Source: Gammaproteobacteria bacterium
GTDB lineage: Bacteria > Pseudomonadota > Gammaproteobacteria > Ga0077554 > Ga007554
Direction: 5' to 3'
DNA length: 44,553 nucleotides
NCBI GenBank assembly: GCA_020053945.1
Contig: JAGVME010000028.1
Coordinates: forward strand, 1 to 44,553
Shown: piece after piece, positions 1 through 7,907 of the stretch
Layout: each line of letters opens with the position of its first letter
How positions within the stretch are numbered: the stretch's first letter is position 1
Program-made: the position numbers and the translations under genes
Notes under the pieces: model-generated
The model's database searches: none
What the model was told of the DNA's origin: nothing
The model's input: the letters and a program-made list of their open reading frames with translations, nothing else

Positions 1-145
1 CTTCCGATCTGAGATCAGCATCCTGGTAAGTGGATGACGCTTCGTATCCTTCAGCGCGTAGTTGCGTGAGAATCTGTTCAGAGTCGACCAATGCTTTAGG
101 GCAGCCGAGGCTGATGAAGCCAACTTTAGGTGCGGATTGCGTCAT
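1..145 (-). CDS. rimO: RimO, ribosomal protein S12 methylthiotransferase (5' part only)
   Basis: Reverse-strand ATG at 145-143 opens a frame that starts with [20 protein letters not shown]. This is the N-terminus of RimO, the radical-SAM enzyme that methylthiolates an aspartate of ribosomal protein S12. Cys15 in the [12 protein letters not shown] motif is the first iron-sulfur ligand of the N-terminal methylthiotransferase domain. An AGGA sits about 7 bases before the ATG. Only 45 codons (145 down to 11) match the family. From position 10 outwards the frame reads RSE where RimO proteins have a VVNTCGF-like stretch, because bases 1-10 appear to be adapter. The gene lies 71 bases after the diguanylate cyclase on the same strand. 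The rest of the gene is outside the window. Confidence 0.85.
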   Translation of the reverse strand, partial: MTQSAPKVGFISLGCPKALVDSEQILTQLRAEGYEASSTYQDADLRSE

Positions 146-216
146 GGAAAGTCCTGGATGCGGGGTAAAATTAACACGCTATTGTAGCGTAATTTGTAGA
201 GGACGGAGCGGGTTGG

Positions 217-1542
217 TTAGCTATTGATGCTTTGGGCGCTTTCCACCGTATCTATTTCGAGGCGGTTGCGTCCCAGGTTTTTGGCGCGGTACAGCGCCGC
301 GTCAGCGCGTTCGATTAATGAAGTAAAGGTTTCTCCGGCGCTATACAAAGCCATCCCCGCCGAGAATGTGGGCATGGGCAGTGCCGTGCCATTATGCAAA
401 TAATGGCTTTCGGTAATACGTTTTTGGATTTTCTTCAAGGCGTACATTACCCCTTGGATATCCGTGTTGGGCAATAGAACGGCAAATTCTTCGCCCCCAT
501 AACGCGCCACCATGTCATGGTGGCGGAAAGTGGATAATATGTTTGTCGCAAAGCAGCGCAATACTTCATCACCTGTAGGGTGCCCGTATTGGTCATTCAC
601 CGCCTTGAATTCATCCAGATCCAATAATGCCAAGGTTAAAGGGCTGCCATAACGCTGTACGCGCCCCACTTCATCTTCGAGGCGGCGCATAAAAGCGCGT
701 CGGTTGGGCAAGCCCGTCAGGTCATCGGTGAGGCTTAGCAGGTGTACCCGCGTCAATTCTTCATTTAGTTGCTGGGTGTCGGTTTTCACGGCCTGCAAAT
801 GGGTATGCGTGCTTTCAAGCCTGATGGCCAGTTGGCGATTGGATTCCAACAATCCTTGCGTGGCTTTAACGAGCGCGAGCCGGGCAGCGTCCATATTTTT
901 CATTTTTTCGGCGCGGTAGAGCCGACCCAGCTCAATTTCCAAGTGCATCCTGAACTCTTCGCTCTGGCGTATGGCTTGAGTTATCTCTTCATCAAGCGTC
1001 TCTTGGATGCCCTGCATGTTTTTGCGTTTTTCATCGAGGTGTTGGCGATATGCCAGGTCAACGCGGTGATCCACGTGCGGTGGGGTGTTTTCGTGCGCTG
1101 TATCGTGTGCGCTGGCTTGGGGAAGAGGCAGGGGAGGCGCGCCAAAAATCTCCAATAAGGGCGCCAGCGCGCCCTCTAGAAGGGTATTTCCCCCCGCCCC
1201 GGTTTGGCTAAAGTCATGACCTTGAAGTTCGATGTAACGGCGCAAGCCGCTAATTTCAGCGGCGGAGAGGGGTGGCGTCAAGCGCAATTGGATGAGTTTG
1301 AGATGGGTGCGCAACGCAGAATGCGGGGGAAGCTGCCGCTCATAAGCATGTAACATCACACCGAGCAAGCGAATATAGGCCTGCTCAATATCACTGTGTA
1401 AGGTGTCGCCATCGGCGAGGATGTGCGTGACATGCTGATGGATAATTGTGCCGGTTTCAGTCTGCTTGAGGCTTTCCAGCAGACGAAGCACTTTGAGTGA
1501 GACGCTACATTCGGATGAGGCTTGTTTTGATTCCGCTACCAT
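217..1542 (-). CDS. Cytosolic GGDEF diguanylate cyclase with coiled-coil N-terminal region
   Basis: 441 residues. The C-terminal third is a complete GGDEF domain (about 270-430) that makes cyclic di-GMP from two GTP. It begins with the usual DDLTGLPNRRAF segment, and the active-site loop is GGEEF at residues 349-353. An RHHD inhibitory site sits exactly five residues before the loop (340-343), so product feedback inhibition is expected. About residues 165-270 are rich in charged and leucine residues and look like a coiled coil, which would drive dimerisation. The first 160 residues match no domain I can name. There is no signal peptide or membrane segment, so the protein should be cytosolic. 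It lies upstream of rimO on the same strand. The ATG at 1542 has no clear ribosome binding site. The signal it senses is unknown. Confidence 0.92.
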   Translation of the reverse strand: MVAESKQASSECSVSLKVLRLLESLKQTETGTIIHQHVTHILADGDTLHSDIEQAYIRLLGVMLHAYERQLPPHSALRTHLKLIQLRLTPPLSAAEISGLRRYIELQGHDFSQTGAGGNTLLEGALAPLLEIFGAPPLPLPQASAHDTAHENTPPHVDHRVDLAYRQHLDEKRKNMQGIQETLDEEITQAIRQSEEFRMHLEIELGRLYRAEKMKNMDAARLALVKATQGLLESNRQLAIRLESTHTHLQAVKTDTQQLNEELTRVHLLSLTDDLTGLPNRRAFMRRLEDEVGRVQRYGSPLTLALLDLDEFKAVNDQYGHPTGDEVLRCFATNILSTFRHHDMVARYGGEEFAVLLPNTDIQGVMYALKKIQKRITESHYLHNGTALPMPTFSAGMALYSAGETFTSLIERADAALYRAKNLGRNRLEIDTVESAQSINS

Positions 1543-1644
1543 AATTATGCCGTAAGTACTTCTTCGGGTAGCGGGGTATATCGGCTACCTGTGTTGGTGT
1601 GTCCACCCTCCTTAGTCATGGAACTTTATTAAAAGTTGTAGAAA

Positions 1645-1673
1645 ATTATAGCATGGGGAAGGGGTTTTGCCAT
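1645..1673 (-). promoter_or_regulatory. Putative sigma-70 promoter of the diguanylate cyclase gene
   Basis: Read on the minus strand, a perfect TATAAT -10 box lies at 1650-1645. It is preceded with 17-base spacing by ATGGCA (1673-1668), which matches four of six positions of the -35 consensus. Transcription would start near 1638, leaving a leader of about 95 bases. That leader contains a small hairpin, GGTAGC (1567-1572) against GCTACC (1584-1589). No riboswitch was recognised. Confidence 0.45.
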
Positions 1674-1715
1674 GTTAAATTGGCTTTAAATTCGCAGCGC
1701 TTACCTTTTTGGTGT

Positions 1716-1767
1716 GGATTTTCCATCAGGCCGTTACTTGCGGGGGTATGGAAAATCTGGATTTAAA
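1716..1767. repeat. Degenerate copy of the palindromic element seen at 9800-9881
   Basis: GATTTTCCAT (1717-1726) and ATGGAAAATC (1748-1757) are perfect 10-base inverted repeats around a 21-base loop. The right arm continues as TGGATTTAAA. Its first 13 bases, ATGGAAAATCTGG, are identical to part of the right arm of the element before the alternative oxidase gene, and the rest is similar. The outer left arm has decayed. It lies about 145 bases before the glyA start. Confidence 0.45.
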
Positions 1768-1911
1768 GGGGAGGCAAAGTAATGATAGCATGATGCTTTT
1801 TCATGATTTTTTGAGGAGATTCGGCTATTTTAAGGCTGGTCAGTCCATGCATGTTGAGCTTGAATCGGTTATCCTATTGCCTTTCCTAATAAAGATTTAC
1901 AGGGTGGTGTG

Positions 1912-3180
1912 ATGTTTTCGCAAAAGATGACAATTGCCGGTTTTGATGACGAATTGTGGGCAGCCATGCAGGAAGAGGTGGTGCGTCAAGAGCAGCATAT
2001 TGAGCTGATCGCCTCCGAAAATTATGCCAGCCCGCGCGTGATGCAGGCGCAAGGTTCTGTTTTAACTAATAAATATGCTGAAGGCTATCCTGGCAAGCGT
2101 TATTATGGTGGGTGCGAGTATGTGGACAAGGCCGAGCAGTTGGCGATTGATCGCGTCAAACAGTTGTTTGGCGCTGATTATGCCAATGTGCAGCCGCACT
2201 CCGGGTCTCAGGCCAATGCCGCCGTGTACATGGCGTTGCTTAACCCTGGCGACACTATTCTGGGCATGAGCCTGGCGCACGGTGGGCATTTAACGCACGG
2301 CGCCAAGGTGAGTTTTTCGGGTAAGATTTATAACGCTGTGCAATACGGTGTAGACCCGGTGACAGGCTTGATTGACTACGCGCAAGTTGAGGCGCTGGCG
2401 CTGGAGCATAAACCGAAAATGGTAGTGGCCGGGTTCAGTGCCTATTCGCGGGTGGTGGACTGGCAGCGTTTTCGTGAGATTGCCGACAAGATCGGCGCGT
2501 ATCTGTTTGTGGACATGGCGCATGTAGCGGGTCTGGTGGCGGCGGGTGTGTATCCCAGCCCAGTGCAGATTGCGGATGTCACGACCTCGACCACGCACAA
2601 GACGTTGCGCGGGCCACGCGGCGGTATTATTTTGGCCAAGTCGAATCCCGAGATTGAGAAAAAGCTCAATTCGATGATCTTTCCCGGTATTCAGGGCGGC
2701 CCGCTGATGCATGTTATCGCGGCCAAGGCGGTGGCCTTCAAGGAGGCGCTGCAGCCCGAGTTCAAGATTTATCAGCAGCAAGTGGTGGTGAACGCGCGTG
2801 CTATGGCGCAGGTGTTGATGGAGCGGGGCTACAAAATATTTTCCGGCGGTACGGATAATCATTTGTTCCTGTTGGATCTGATCGACAAGAACCTTAGCGG
2901 TAAAGAGGCCGAGGAGGCATTGGGCGCGGCGTTTATTACCGTGAACAAGAACAGCGTGCCGAATGATCCACGCTCACCCTTTGTGACCAGCGGCATTCGC
3001 ATTGGCACGCCAGCGGTGACCACGCGCGGCTTTAAAGAGGCTGAGGTGCGTGCTCTGGCAGGTTGGATTTGCGATGTGCTCGATGCCATATTGGATAATG
3101 GGCGTGACACCGCCACGATTGAGCGCGTGAAGCGCCAGGTGCTGGAAATTTGTGGGCGGTTCCCGGTGTACGGTAAATAA
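1912..3180 (+). CDS. glyA: Serine hydroxymethyltransferase
   Basis: 422 residues, full length for the family. GlyA is a pyridoxal-phosphate enzyme that converts serine and tetrahydrofolate to glycine and 5,10-methylenetetrahydrofolate, the main one-carbon source. Family landmarks are present: [12 protein letters not shown] near the N-terminus, the glycine/tyrosine-rich segment [11 protein letters not shown], and the cofactor lysine in [15 protein letters not shown] (K230). The ATG at 1912 is preferred over the adjacent GTG at 1909 because AGGG at 1901-1904 is then well spaced. Next comes nrdR, 26 bases later on the same strand, a common arrangement in proteobacteria. Confidence 0.97.
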   Translation: MFSQKMTIAGFDDELWAAMQEEVVRQEQHIELIASENYASPRVMQAQGSVLTNKYAEGYPGKRYYGGCEYVDKAEQLAIDRVKQLFGADYANVQPHSGSQANAAVYMALLNPGDTILGMSLAHGGHLTHGAKVSFSGKIYNAVQYGVDPVTGLIDYAQVEALALEHKPKMVVAGFSAYSRVVDWQRFREIADKIGAYLFVDMAHVAGLVAAGVYPSPVQIADVTTSTTHKTLRGPRGGIILAKSNPEIEKKLNSMIFPGIQGGPLMHVIAAKAVAFKEALQPEFKIYQQQVVVNARAMAQVLMERGYKIFSGGTDNHLFLLDLIDKNLSGKEAEEALGAAFITVNKNSVPNDPRSPFVTSGIRIGTPAVTTRGFKEAEVRALAGWICDVLDAILDNGRDTATIERVKRQVLEICGRFPVYGK

Positions 3181-3206
3181 GGCATGGTAAATAAGGCACG
3201 ATAAAT
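3172..3206 (+). repeat. Short tandem repeat between glyA and nrdR
   Basis: The last codons of glyA and the gap after it contain two copies of a roughly 14-base unit reading GGTAAATAAGGCA, then a decayed third copy (CGATAAATA) that runs into the nrdR start. The duplication creates a second in-frame-looking TAA region. It occupies the place where a ribosome binding site for nrdR would be expected, and no good one is visible. Confidence 0.5.
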
Positions 3207-3692
3207 ATGCGTTGCCCCTTTTGCGGTGCTGAAGACACCAAAGTCATCGACTCGCGTCTGGCGAATGAGGGTGATGCGGTGCGTCGGCGCCGCGAATGTT
3301 TGACGTGCGCGGAGCGTTTTACCACCTTTGAAACCGCCGAACTGGTGATGCCGCGCATCGTGAAACGTGACGGCAGCCGTGTGCCGTTTGATGAAGATAA
3401 ATTGCGTTCGGGCATGTTGCGCGCGCTGGAAAAACGTCCAGTGCCTACTGAGCGGGTCGATGCGGCGATTAACCATATCAAGCACCGCCTGGCCACGGCG
3501 GGTGACCGCGAAGTGAAATCGCGGGGACTGGGGGAATGGGTGATGGACGAATTGCGCCAACTCGACCAAGTCGCCTATGTGCGCTTTGCCTCGGTATACC
3601 GCAGCTTTCAGGATGTGAATGCCTTCCGTGAGGAAATTGACCGGTTGGAGCAAGGTCAGGTGCCCACCATCCCCAGTGACAGCGCAAAATAA
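3207..3692 (+). CDS. nrdR: Transcriptional repressor NrdR
   Basis: 161 residues. NrdR is the ATP/dATP-sensing repressor of ribonucleotide reductase genes. The N-terminal zinc ribbon has its four cysteines as [10 protein letters not shown] (C3, C6) and CLTCAERF (C31, C34). An ATP-cone domain follows from about residue 49 to 139. The protein starts directly with the ribbon, as expected, although the ribosome binding site is poor because the upstream bases are a tandem repeat. It sits between glyA and ribD, a conserved order in many proteobacteria. Confidence 0.96.
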   Translation: MRCPFCGAEDTKVIDSRLANEGDAVRRRRECLTCAERFTTFETAELVMPRIVKRDGSRVPFDEDKLRSGMLRALEKRPVPTERVDAAINHIKHRLATAGDREVKSRGLGEWVMDELRQLDQVAYVRFASVYRSFQDVNAFREEIDRLEQGQVPTIPSDSAK

Positions 3693-3744
3693 CCGGATTT
3701 CTGCTTCCATTGCGACTGGCAGTATTTAAAGCGTATGTCCGGTA

Positions 3745-4863
3745 ATGTATAACGTGACCAGCCTCGATCATCAATACATGGCGCGCGCATTGCAACTTGC
3801 CGCGCAGGGTCTTTACACCACGCACCCTAATCCACGGGTGGGTTGCGTGATCGTGCGTGCCGGGGAAAATACTGGCGAGGTTGTCGGCGAAGGTTGGCAC
3901 GTGCGTGCGGGTGAGCCGCATGCCGAAGTGTACGCTTTGGCGCAGGCGGGTGCGCACGCACGGGGCGCGACGGCGTATGTAACGCTGGAGCCGTGTTGCC
4001 ATCAGGGCCGTACCGCGCCGTGTGTGGACGCCTTGATTGAGGCGGGTGTAAAGCGGGTGGTGGCGGCGATGATCGACCCTAATCTAAAGGTGGCGGGGCA
4101 AGGATTGGCGCGCTTGGCCGCCGCCGGCATCGTCACTGAAAGTGGTGTGTTGCAAGCGCAGGCTGAAGCATTGAATGCGGGATTCATGATGCGTATGCGC
4201 GAGCGTCGTCCCTATGTGCGCTGCAAATTGGCGATGAGCGTGGACGGCCGCACTGCGATGGCGAGTGGTGAGAGCAAATGGATTACGTCAGACGCTGCAC
4301 GTGAAGATGTGCAGCGTCTGCGTGCCAGCAGCGCTGCAATTTTAACGGGCATCGGCACGGCATTGGCCGATGATCCGGCGTTGACGGTGCGTATGGGAGG
4401 CGCCGCCCGGCAACCGTTACGGGTGGTGGTAGACAGCCGGTTGCGCCTGTCGCCCCAGGCGCGTTTGCTGAACGCGCCTGGCAGCGCGCTGATTGTTACC
4501 ACTGCGCAAGACCGTGCGCGGAGTGCCAGGTTGGTGCGTGAAAATGTGGCGGTCAGCGCGCTGCCTGCCGTGCAGGGCGGTGTTGATCTCACGGCATTGA
4601 TGCAGATGTTGGCCGTTGAGCATGAGATCAATGAAGTGTTGGTGGAAGCGGGGCCGACCTTGAATGGCGCGCTGCTGAATGCCGGTTTGATTGACGAAGT
4701 GATTATTTATATGGCGCCGCACTTGATGGGCGATGCCGCGCGTGGTTTGTTTAACTTGCCAGGATTGCAGCACATGAGCCAGCGTATTGCATTGGATATT
4801 CAGGACATCCGCGCGGTAGGGCAGGATTGGCGGATTACCGCGAAGATTGTGGGAAATAATTAG
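3745..4863 (+). CDS. ribD: RibD: diaminohydroxyphosphoribosylaminopyrimidine deaminase / 5-amino-6-(5-phosphoribosylamino)uracil reductase
   Basis: 372 residues, bifunctional. It carries out the second and third steps of riboflavin synthesis. The N-terminal zinc-dependent deaminase domain (about 10-150) shows HAE in EPHAEVYAL and the zinc motif PCCHQGRTAPC. The C-terminal NADPH-dependent reductase domain (about 150-370) shows YVRCKLAMSVDGRTA. The start at 3745 adds a typical short leader before MARALQLAAQG. The other possible start, the internal ATG 33 bases on (M12), would also keep both domains whole. It opens the ribD-ribE-ribB-ribH run. Confidence 0.96.
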   Translation: MYNVTSLDHQYMARALQLAAQGLYTTHPNPRVGCVIVRAGENTGEVVGEGWHVRAGEPHAEVYALAQAGAHARGATAYVTLEPCCHQGRTAPCVDALIEAGVKRVVAAMIDPNLKVAGQGLARLAAAGIVTESGVLQAQAEALNAGFMMRMRERRPYVRCKLAMSVDGRTAMASGESKWITSDAAREDVQRLRASSAAILTGIGTALADDPALTVRMGGAARQPLRVVVDSRLRLSPQARLLNAPGSALIVTTAQDRARSARLVRENVAVSALPAVQGGVDLTALMQMLAVEHEINEVLVEAGPTLNGALLNAGLIDEVIIYMAPHLMGDAARGLFNLPGLQHMSQRIALDIQDIRAVGQDWRITAKIVGNN

Positions 4864-4866
4864 CGC

Positions 4867-5592
4867 GTGTTTACAGGCATTATACAATCCATCGGCAACA
4901 TCACTGCGCTTGAATCGCAGAGTGCCGACGCGCGCGTGCATATCGCCGCCGGTAAACTGGATTTTACGTATGCACACGTGGGTGACAGCATTGCGGTTAA
5001 TGGCGTCTGCCTGACCGCGACATCGTTCGCTGATGATGGTTTTTGGGTGGATGTGTCGGGTGAGACCCTGGCGCGTACTACCTTTGGCGAGATAGCCGTG
5101 GGCCGCAAGGTTAATCTGGAGCAATCCCTCACGCCCACCACGCGTTTGGGTGGGCACTTGGTGAGTGGGCATGTCGACGGCATCGGTACCGTGGTGAGTT
5201 GCTGGGACCAAGGCCGTTCGCTGCGCTTTGTGATCCAGGCGCCGCCCACGTTAGCCAAATACATTGCCGAAAAAGGATCGATTTGCGTGGATGGCGTGAG
5301 TTTGACTGTGAATAAAGTAAATGGCGCCTATTTTGACCTGAATATTGTGCCGCATACCTTGCAGGAAACCACGCTGGGTACATGGGTGGCGGGCAGCCGT
5401 GTGAATCTTGAAGTGGATATTCTGGCGCGTTATCTGGAACGCTTGCTATTAGGTGAGCGCGCCGCACATGGATGTTCAAGTGCAGCGCTAGGCAGGACGC
5501 TGGAAGCTGCTGCCGCGCAGCCCGCCACACCGTTGCAGGGTGCGGGTATCACACAGGGCTTTTTGGTGGAACATGGATTTATCAAAATTTAA
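4867..5592 (+). CDS. ribE: Riboflavin synthase alpha chain
   Basis: 241 residues starting with GTG, three bases after the ribD stop. The enzyme dismutates two 6,7-dimethyl-8-ribityllumazine molecules into riboflavin. The typical start MFTGIIQSIGNI is present, with the two tandem lumazine-binding repeats (about 1-97 and 98-195). MFTGIIQ at the start and VDGIGTVVS and SICVDGVSLTVN in the second repeat are visible. It is some 20-40 residues longer than many relatives because of an alanine-rich stretch near the C-terminus (about 199-230) before the usual FLVEHGF-like ending. The same enzyme is called ribC in other nomenclatures. Confidence 0.95.
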   Translation: MFTGIIQSIGNITALESQSADARVHIAAGKLDFTYAHVGDSIAVNGVCLTATSFADDGFWVDVSGETLARTTFGEIAVGRKVNLEQSLTPTTRLGGHLVSGHVDGIGTVVSCWDQGRSLRFVIQAPPTLAKYIAEKGSICVDGVSLTVNKVNGAYFDLNIVPHTLQETTLGTWVAGSRVNLEVDILARYLERLLLGERAAHGCSSAALGRTLEAAAAQPATPLQGAGITQGFLVEHGFIKI

Positions 5593-5597
5593 GCAAT

Positions 5598-6716
5598 ATG
5601 CCACTTAGCCCGATTCCCGAAATTCTTGAAGAGATTCGCCATGGCAGGATGGTCATCATTGTTGATGATGAAGACCGCGAAAACGAAGGTGACTTGTTAA
5701 TGGCGGCGCAATGCGTGCGCGCCGAAGATATCAATTTTATGGCGCGTTATGGACGTGGCCTGGTGTGCCTTACGCTCACGCGCGAACGCTGTGAACAATT
5801 GCGTTTACCGCTCATGGTCAGCAATACTAACGATAAGCACTTGACCAATTTTACGGTGTCTATCGAAGCGGCGAGCGGCGTTACCACGGGCATCTCGGCA
5901 GCGGATCGCGCGGTGACGGTGCAGGCGGCGGTTGCTGTGGACGCCAAACCTGAAGATGTCGTGCAGCCGGGCCATATTTTCCCGCTCATGGCGCAGCCGG
6001 GTGGGGTGCTGGCGCGCGCCGGCCATACCGAAGCGGGGTGTGATCTGGCGCGGCTGGCGGGCATGGCGCCGGCCAGCGTGATTGTGGAAATTCTGAATGA
6101 AGATGGCAGCATGGCGCGCCGCCCTGACCTGGAAAAGTTTGCGCAGCAGCATGGTTTGAAAATCGGCGCGATTGCGGATCTGATCCGTTATCGCCGTGAA
6201 AATGAAAAAACCGTGGAACGGGTTGCCGAGTGTGATTTTCCGTCAGAATACGGAAAATTCCGCCTCATTGCCTATCAAGATAGCATTGATGGTGGCCTGC
6301 ATCTGGCTATGGTGATGGGGAAAATAACGCCGGGGCAGCCGACGTTGGTGCGCGTGCATTTGCAGGATACCTTGTGTGATGTGCTGGGTTCGCAGCGTGA
6401 AGATTCTGGCTGGCCGCTGCGCGATACCCTGCGCCGTATTGCTGGGGCAGGCGCGGGCGTCGCCGTAGTGTTGCGTAAAGCCGAAGACACCGGCGATCTG
6501 GTGCGGCGCATCAGGGATTACCAATTGAAGGATAAAGGCATCAACCTGCCAAAACCGGCAGCGAATATTGATCTGCGCACCTACGGTGCAGGCGCGCAGA
6601 TTCTGGCCGATATAGGCGTAGGTAAGATGCGCGTGTTAGGCGCGCCGAAAAAAGTACATGGGCTGGCAGGGTTTGGCCTGGAAGTGGTCGAATACGTCAG
6701 CAATAAATCCGAGTGA
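5598..6716 (+). CDS. ribB: 3,4-dihydroxy-2-butanone 4-phosphate synthase with degenerate GTP cyclohydrolase II domain (RibBX type)
   Basis: 372 residues from the ATG at 5598. The frame stays open upstream to 5472, inside ribE, but the family begins at [16 protein letters not shown]. The N-terminal domain (about 1-200) is a full dihydroxybutanone phosphate synthase with [11 protein letters not shown] and [14 protein letters not shown]. The C-terminal half resembles GTP cyclohydrolase II but lacks its catalytic features. The three zinc cysteines of RibA align with Asp, Glu and Ser in [19 protein letters not shown], and the usual RQEGRGIGL segment is replaced by RKAEDTGDL. This is the RibBX architecture known in proteobacteria. 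Only the RibB activity is predicted, so a separate ribA is expected elsewhere. Confidence 0.93.
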   Translation: MPLSPIPEILEEIRHGRMVIIVDDEDRENEGDLLMAAQCVRAEDINFMARYGRGLVCLTLTRERCEQLRLPLMVSNTNDKHLTNFTVSIEAASGVTTGISAADRAVTVQAAVAVDAKPEDVVQPGHIFPLMAQPGGVLARAGHTEAGCDLARLAGMAPASVIVEILNEDGSMARRPDLEKFAQQHGLKIGAIADLIRYRRENEKTVERVAECDFPSEYGKFRLIAYQDSIDGGLHLAMVMGKITPGQPTLVRVHLQDTLCDVLGSQREDSGWPLRDTLRRIAGAGAGVAVVLRKAEDTGDLVRRIRDYQLKDKGINLPKPAANIDLRTYGAGAQILADIGVGKMRVLGAPKKVHGLAGFGLEVVEYVSNKSE

Positions 6717-6727
6717 GTAATATCAAA

Positions 6728-7207
6728 ATGAGCGACATCAAAAAAATTGAAGGTGATTGTGTGGTGCGGGGCGCGCGTTTTGCCATTGTGGCGGGCCGCT
6801 TTAACAGCTTTATTGTTGACCATCTGGTGAGTGGCGCGGTGGATGCCTTGCTGCGCCATGGTGCCGCAGCGCAAGACATCAGCATCACCTATGCGCCCGG
6901 TGCGTATGAATTACCACTGGTGGCGCAACGCTTGGCCGCCAGTAAGCGCTACGATGCGATTATCGCCGTGGGCGCCGTGATCCGTGGCAGCACGCCGCAT
7001 TTTGATTATGTGGCAGGGGAATGCAGCAAAGGTTTGGCGCATGTTGCATTACACCATGATTTACCGGTCGCATTTGGCGTGCTCACGGTGGATACCATCG
7101 AGCAGGCCATTGAGCGTGCGGGCACCAAAGCGGGGAACAAGGGCGTTGACGCGGCCCTGTCGGCGATTGAAATGGTGAATCTGCTGCAACAGATTAGCAA
7201 GCCATGA
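6728..7207 (+). CDS. ribH: 6,7-dimethyl-8-ribityllumazine synthase
   Basis: 159 residues from ATG 6728. The reading frame also allows GTG at 6713, which overlaps the ribB stop as GTGA and would add five residues; either is possible. The enzyme condenses the RibD-pathway pyrimidine (after dephosphorylation) with dihydroxybutanone phosphate, forms icosahedral or pentameric shells, and feeds RibE. Visible motifs are [16 protein letters not shown], the substrate loop APGAYELPL, and [16 protein letters not shown] with the catalytic histidine region following. It ends in an ATGA overlap with nusB. Confidence 0.96.
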   Translation: MSDIKKIEGDCVVRGARFAIVAGRFNSFIVDHLVSGAVDALLRHGAAAQDISITYAPGAYELPLVAQRLAASKRYDAIIAVGAVIRGSTPHFDYVAGECSKGLAHVALHHDLPVAFGVLTVDTIEQAIERAGTKAGNKGVDAALSAIEMVNLLQQISKP

Positions 7208-7719
7208 GCTTGCCCCCCACAGAAAAAAATGATGGAAAAACTGTCTCTGCAACGCGCGCGCCAAACAGAACCAGTTTGAGCAAGGGTCGCAACCTGGCGC
7301 GCCGTTGCGCCGTGCAGGCGCTATATCAGTGGCATATCACCCAGCAAAATGTCGGCGATATTGATGCGCAGTTTGTCACGGAGCATGATGTCAAAAAAGT
7401 GGACATCGCTTATTTTCAGGAGCTCTTGCACCAAGTACCCGCGCATGTCACCGAGTTGGATGCGCACTATGCCAAGTTTCTTGATCGCCCCGTACACGAA
7501 CTTGATCCGGTGGAGTGCGCCATTCTCCGCATGAGTGTTTACGAACTCGCGTATCGTCTGGATATTCCGTATCGTGTGGTGATCAATGAAGGCGTCGATA
7601 TGGCCAAGGTGTTTGGTGCCGAGCAGAGCCACAAATATGTCAATGGCGTGCTGGATAAAGTGGCGCACAAGCTGCGTGCGGCTGAAATACAAATGCGATC
7701 CAGAAAACCCACGGAGTAG
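7204..7719 (+). CDS. nusB: Transcription antitermination protein NusB
   Basis: 171 residues. NusB binds boxA RNA with NusE (S10) and supports antitermination of rRNA operons. The helical domain starts at [17 protein letters not shown] (about residue 27) and includes [17 protein letters not shown] and the conserved [18 protein letters not shown]. The first 26 residues are a polar extension longer than in most relatives. The ATG overlaps the ribH stop as ATGA, which supports this start and translational coupling. Confidence 0.95.
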   Translation: MSLPPTEKNDGKTVSATRAPNRTSLSKGRNLARRCAVQALYQWHITQQNVGDIDAQFVTEHDVKKVDIAYFQELLHQVPAHVTELDAHYAKFLDRPVHELDPVECAILRMSVYELAYRLDIPYRVVINEGVDMAKVFGAEQSHKYVNGVLDKVAHKLRAAEIQMRSRKPTE

Positions 7720-7753
7720 CGCCCTCCAGGAAGTTTTTGATATGTGATGTGCT

Positions 7754-7878
7754 GTCATTTCGAACGAAGAGAGAAATCCTGCTCATTATTAATAAGAACA
7801 AGCATTAAAGAATATTAACAATATAAAAGATTTCTCACTCTGTTCGAAACAAGGATTTCTCCCTACGGTCGAAATGAC
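7754..7878. repeat. Palindromic intergenic repeat with three motif copies (MITE/REP-like)
   Basis: The nusB-thiL gap is filled by an inverted-repeat element. The left arm at 7754-7780 begins GTCATTTCGAACGAAG and ends GAGAAATCCT. The right arm at 7852-7878 is its reverse complement with three mismatches in 27 bases. A third, shorter copy in the right-arm orientation lies at 7829-7849 (GATTTCTCACTCTGTTCG). The interior is AT-rich with no open frame. The form suggests a non-autonomous mobile or REP-type element present elsewhere in the genome; that is inference. Confidence 0.75.
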
Positions 7879-7907
7879 AAACCCTAAGGTTCACCGAAGA
7901 AAAAACC

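Larger units (their letters stand above)
1543..1911. other. Gap between the divergent diguanylate cyclase and glyA genes
   Basis: This 369-base gap holds the promoter and leader of the minus-strand cyclase and the leader of glyA. The only other structure seen is an imperfect palindrome at 1716-1767 related to the element at 9800-9881. The plus-strand open frame from 1709 to 1912 has no family resemblance and runs into the glyA start, so it is not called. No glycine or folate riboswitch pattern was recognised. Confidence 0.5.

Noticed and set aside
769-1158. Plus-strand open frame of 129 codons inside the diguanylate cyclase
   Set aside because: It is antisense to a well-supported GGDEF gene and has no family resemblance or ribosome binding site.
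1709-1912. 67-codon frame in the glyA leader
   Set aside because: It covers the degenerate palindrome, has no recognisable protein features and runs into the glyA start.
5472-5597. Upstream extension of the ribB frame into ribE
   Set aside because: The family N-terminus begins at 5598 and the extension only re-reads ribE codons in another frame.
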